Source of the DNA: Limisphaerales bacterium
Lineage (GTDB): Bacteria; Verrucomicrobiota; Verrucomicrobiia; Limisphaerales; UBA11358
Length of the DNA: 14,685 nt
Assembly (NCBI GenBank): GCA_003455565.1
Contig: DMQW01000324.1
Coordinates: 11,058-25,742 of the forward strand
Direction of reading: 5' to 3'
Program-made: the position numbers and the translations under genes
The notes under the pieces: generated by a model
Database searches by the model: none
Seen by the model: the letters and a program-made list of their open reading frames with translations, nothing else
What the model was told of the DNA's origin: nothing
Shown: positions 13,873 to 14,685 of the stretch, in pieces
Numbering within the stretch: position 1 is the first letter of the stretch
How the letters are laid out: each line of letters starts with the position of its first letter

Positions 13873-14406
13873 TCAGTGGGTATAAATATAGTTCTGTATC
13901 CCGCTCTGCGAAACATAAGTGCTCATGGACTGCGAATGCGCCAACTGGTGGTTCCCATAACCACTGTTCGTCCAGCGCAGCGAAATCGTCACCATGGCCA
14001 TGTTGGACGAGTAGCTGGCCGACGGGTTCAAAGTGATGTTCGACTGGACCACCATCGTGCCGTAGTAAGCGACCCCGAGATTCGTCACGCCGTTAAGCCC
14101 GACCGGATAAAAATAATCCGTGAACGTGGTCGGGATGATCGTGGTATTGAAGACTTGCGATGCCTGGTTCGTGCCGTTGCCCCACGCGCACAAACGCAAA
14201 CCCTCCATGCGCGAAAGCACGATTTGCGTCGCCCGCAAATTCTGCCGCGTCACATCCAAAAGCGTCAAACCATTCGAGATGCCATAAAAAAGCGCCGCAA
14301 AAATAAACAAACCCATGCCCGAGGCGATCAGCACCTCCACGAACGAAAAGGCGCGCACCCTCTGGAATCGTTTGCTCCCGCCCGCCGGTTGATGATTAAA
14401 CTGCAT
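13873..14406 (-). CDS. PilV-like pseudopilin, cassette A
   Basis: 177 residues from ATG 14406. Leader MQFNHQPAGGSKRFQRVRA with cleavage A19/F20, F-S-F-V-E (Glu24 at +5) and a helix EVLIASGMGLFIFAALFYGI. IVLSRMEGLRLCAWGN after it matches the R-EGLR-C-W block of PilV/GspI-like minor pseudopilins of this group. The frame is open to a TTG at 14481, which would add 25 residues, but the leader from 14406 is typical. It starts 154 bases after the tsaB stop. First gene of cassette A. The equivalent gene of cassette B (10618-11109) has the same position and plan but very little sequence identity outside the helix. Confidence 0.82.
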   Translation of the reverse strand: MQFNHQPAGGSKRFQRVRAFSFVEVLIASGMGLFIFAALFYGISNGLTLLDVTRQNLRATQIVLSRMEGLRLCAWGNGTNQASQVFNTTIIPTTFTDYFYPVGLNGVTNLGVAYYGTMVVQSNITLNPSASYSSNMAMVTISLRWTNSGYGNHQLAHSQSMSTYVSQSGIQNYIYTH

Positions 14407-14520
14407 AAGGAAAACACGGGTTTCTAAACCACCGATAGTAAATTTTAGCACCTTGTGTGCCATCGCTGCAAGCGGCAACAAGCCTTAAAATTCTGCGGTT
14501 TTCCCGCCCCACCCCGCCTG

Positions 14521-14542
14521 CCTGTGTCCTGAAAACTGACAA
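14521..14542 (-). repeat. Conserved tsaB-downstream element, copy A
   Basis: TTGTCA, five bases, CAGGACACAGG on the minus strand, identical in its fixed parts and spacing to the copy at 11204-11225. It lies between the tsaB stop and the PilV-like A start, in a stretch otherwise only loosely alike between the two copies. Confidence 0.7.
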
Positions 14543-14550
14543 GTCTCGTC

Positions 14551-14575
14551 CGGCGGGAACTTAAATCACCCGCCG
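14551..14575 (-). promoter_or_regulatory. Hairpin straddling the stop of the intact-side tsaB
   Basis: CGGCGGG (14551-14557) pairs perfectly with CCCGCCG (14569-14575) across an 11-base loop containing the TAA stop codon. It occupies the same place relative to the stop and to the downstream TTGTCA as the hairpin at 11232-11258, with different arm sequence. Confidence 0.5.
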
Positions 14576-14685
14576 TTGCGCCGGTGCTTTTACAAAATTA
14601 GTTTCCCGCAAATAAATCGGCTCCAGCCGTTCGGCCGCCACAAAATCATTCCTCCCCGCCGTCAGCCGCGCCAGCATCCCGGCAC
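14561..14685 (-). CDS. tsaB: TsaB C-terminus (partial, runs off right edge)
   Basis: The last 40 complete codons of a tsaB gene, ending in TAA. The translation AGMLARLTAGRNDFVAAERL, then EPIYLRETNFVKAP, is the known C-terminal signature (EP-YLR-FVK) of TsaB, partner of TsaD in tRNA t6A37 synthesis. About 28 of 39 residues match the truncated copy at 11241. At the DNA level the 50 bases nearest the window edge differ by only two bases, while the roughly 60 bases before the stop are only about 60% identical. This copy lies upstream of cassette A and is likely the complete functional gene, but its N-terminus is outside the window. Confidence 0.88.
   Translation of the reverse strand, partial: AGMLARLTAGRNDFVAAERLEPIYLRETNFVKAPAQRRVI

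Noticed and set aside
1..14685. CRISPR array, tRNA or rRNA genes, transposase or integrase
   Set aside because: No regularly spaced repeats, no cloverleaf or rRNA-like stretch and no recombinase-like protein were seen on either strand, so the tsaB duplication is not explained by a visible mobile element.

Overview
The window looks like chromosomal DNA from a Verrucomicrobiota bacterium, most like the Pedosphaera/Limisphaerales lineage. This rests on protein style rather than any marker gene. There are two stand-alone prepilin-like proteins with the '[25 protein letters not shown]' type of helix and an H-X9-DG signature. There is a large secreted Asn/Thr/Gly-rich protein with an Ig-like domain and a C-terminal 'LTW...FNLQSATN...YT...FYRL' module. 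There are also two sets of PilV/PilW/PilX-like pseudopilins. The DNA is GC-rich, and most starts lack a good Shine-Dalgarno sequence.

Layout. 1-1144 (minus): an SGNH/GDSL-type hydrolase, followed without any gap (TAAATG) by the start of a Nudix hydrolase that runs off the left edge. 1205-2311 (plus): leuB, 3-isopropylmalate dehydrogenase. 2312-2449: two back-to-back terminator-like structures. 2450-6314 (minus): a secreted Ig/OB-fold protein and two H-X9-DG prepilin-like proteins, with a gene-free 330-base stretch between the two prepilins. 6494-8005 (plus): a secreted S10 serine carboxypeptidase, divergent from the prepilins. 8028-14685 (minus): the most interesting part. Read in the direction of transcription it goes tsaB 3' end (from beyond the right edge), pilV-like A, pilW-like A, pilX-like A, an N-terminally truncated second tsaB, pilV-like B, pilW-like B, pilX-like B.

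The same order, tsaB followed by three pseudopilin genes, therefore occurs twice in tandem. The second tsaB lacks roughly its first 50-60 codons and begins exactly at the stop codon of pilX-like A. The two tsaB copies are nearly identical over about 50 bases and then suddenly only about 60% identical towards the stop codon. Both carry a stop-straddling hairpin with different arms but the same 11-base loop length, followed by an identical TTGTCA-N5-CAGGACACAGG element. Meanwhile the pseudopilins have diverged almost beyond recognition. This suggests that tsaB acted as a recombination anchor at which pseudopilin cassettes were duplicated or exchanged.

The pseudopilin cassettes probably build a type II secretion/type IV pilus-like structure, but no assembly ATPase, platform protein, secretin or prepilin peptidase is in the window. 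They must therefore depend on machinery encoded elsewhere. The leuB, peptidase, GDSL and Nudix genes appear to be unrelated housekeeping or metabolic neighbours.
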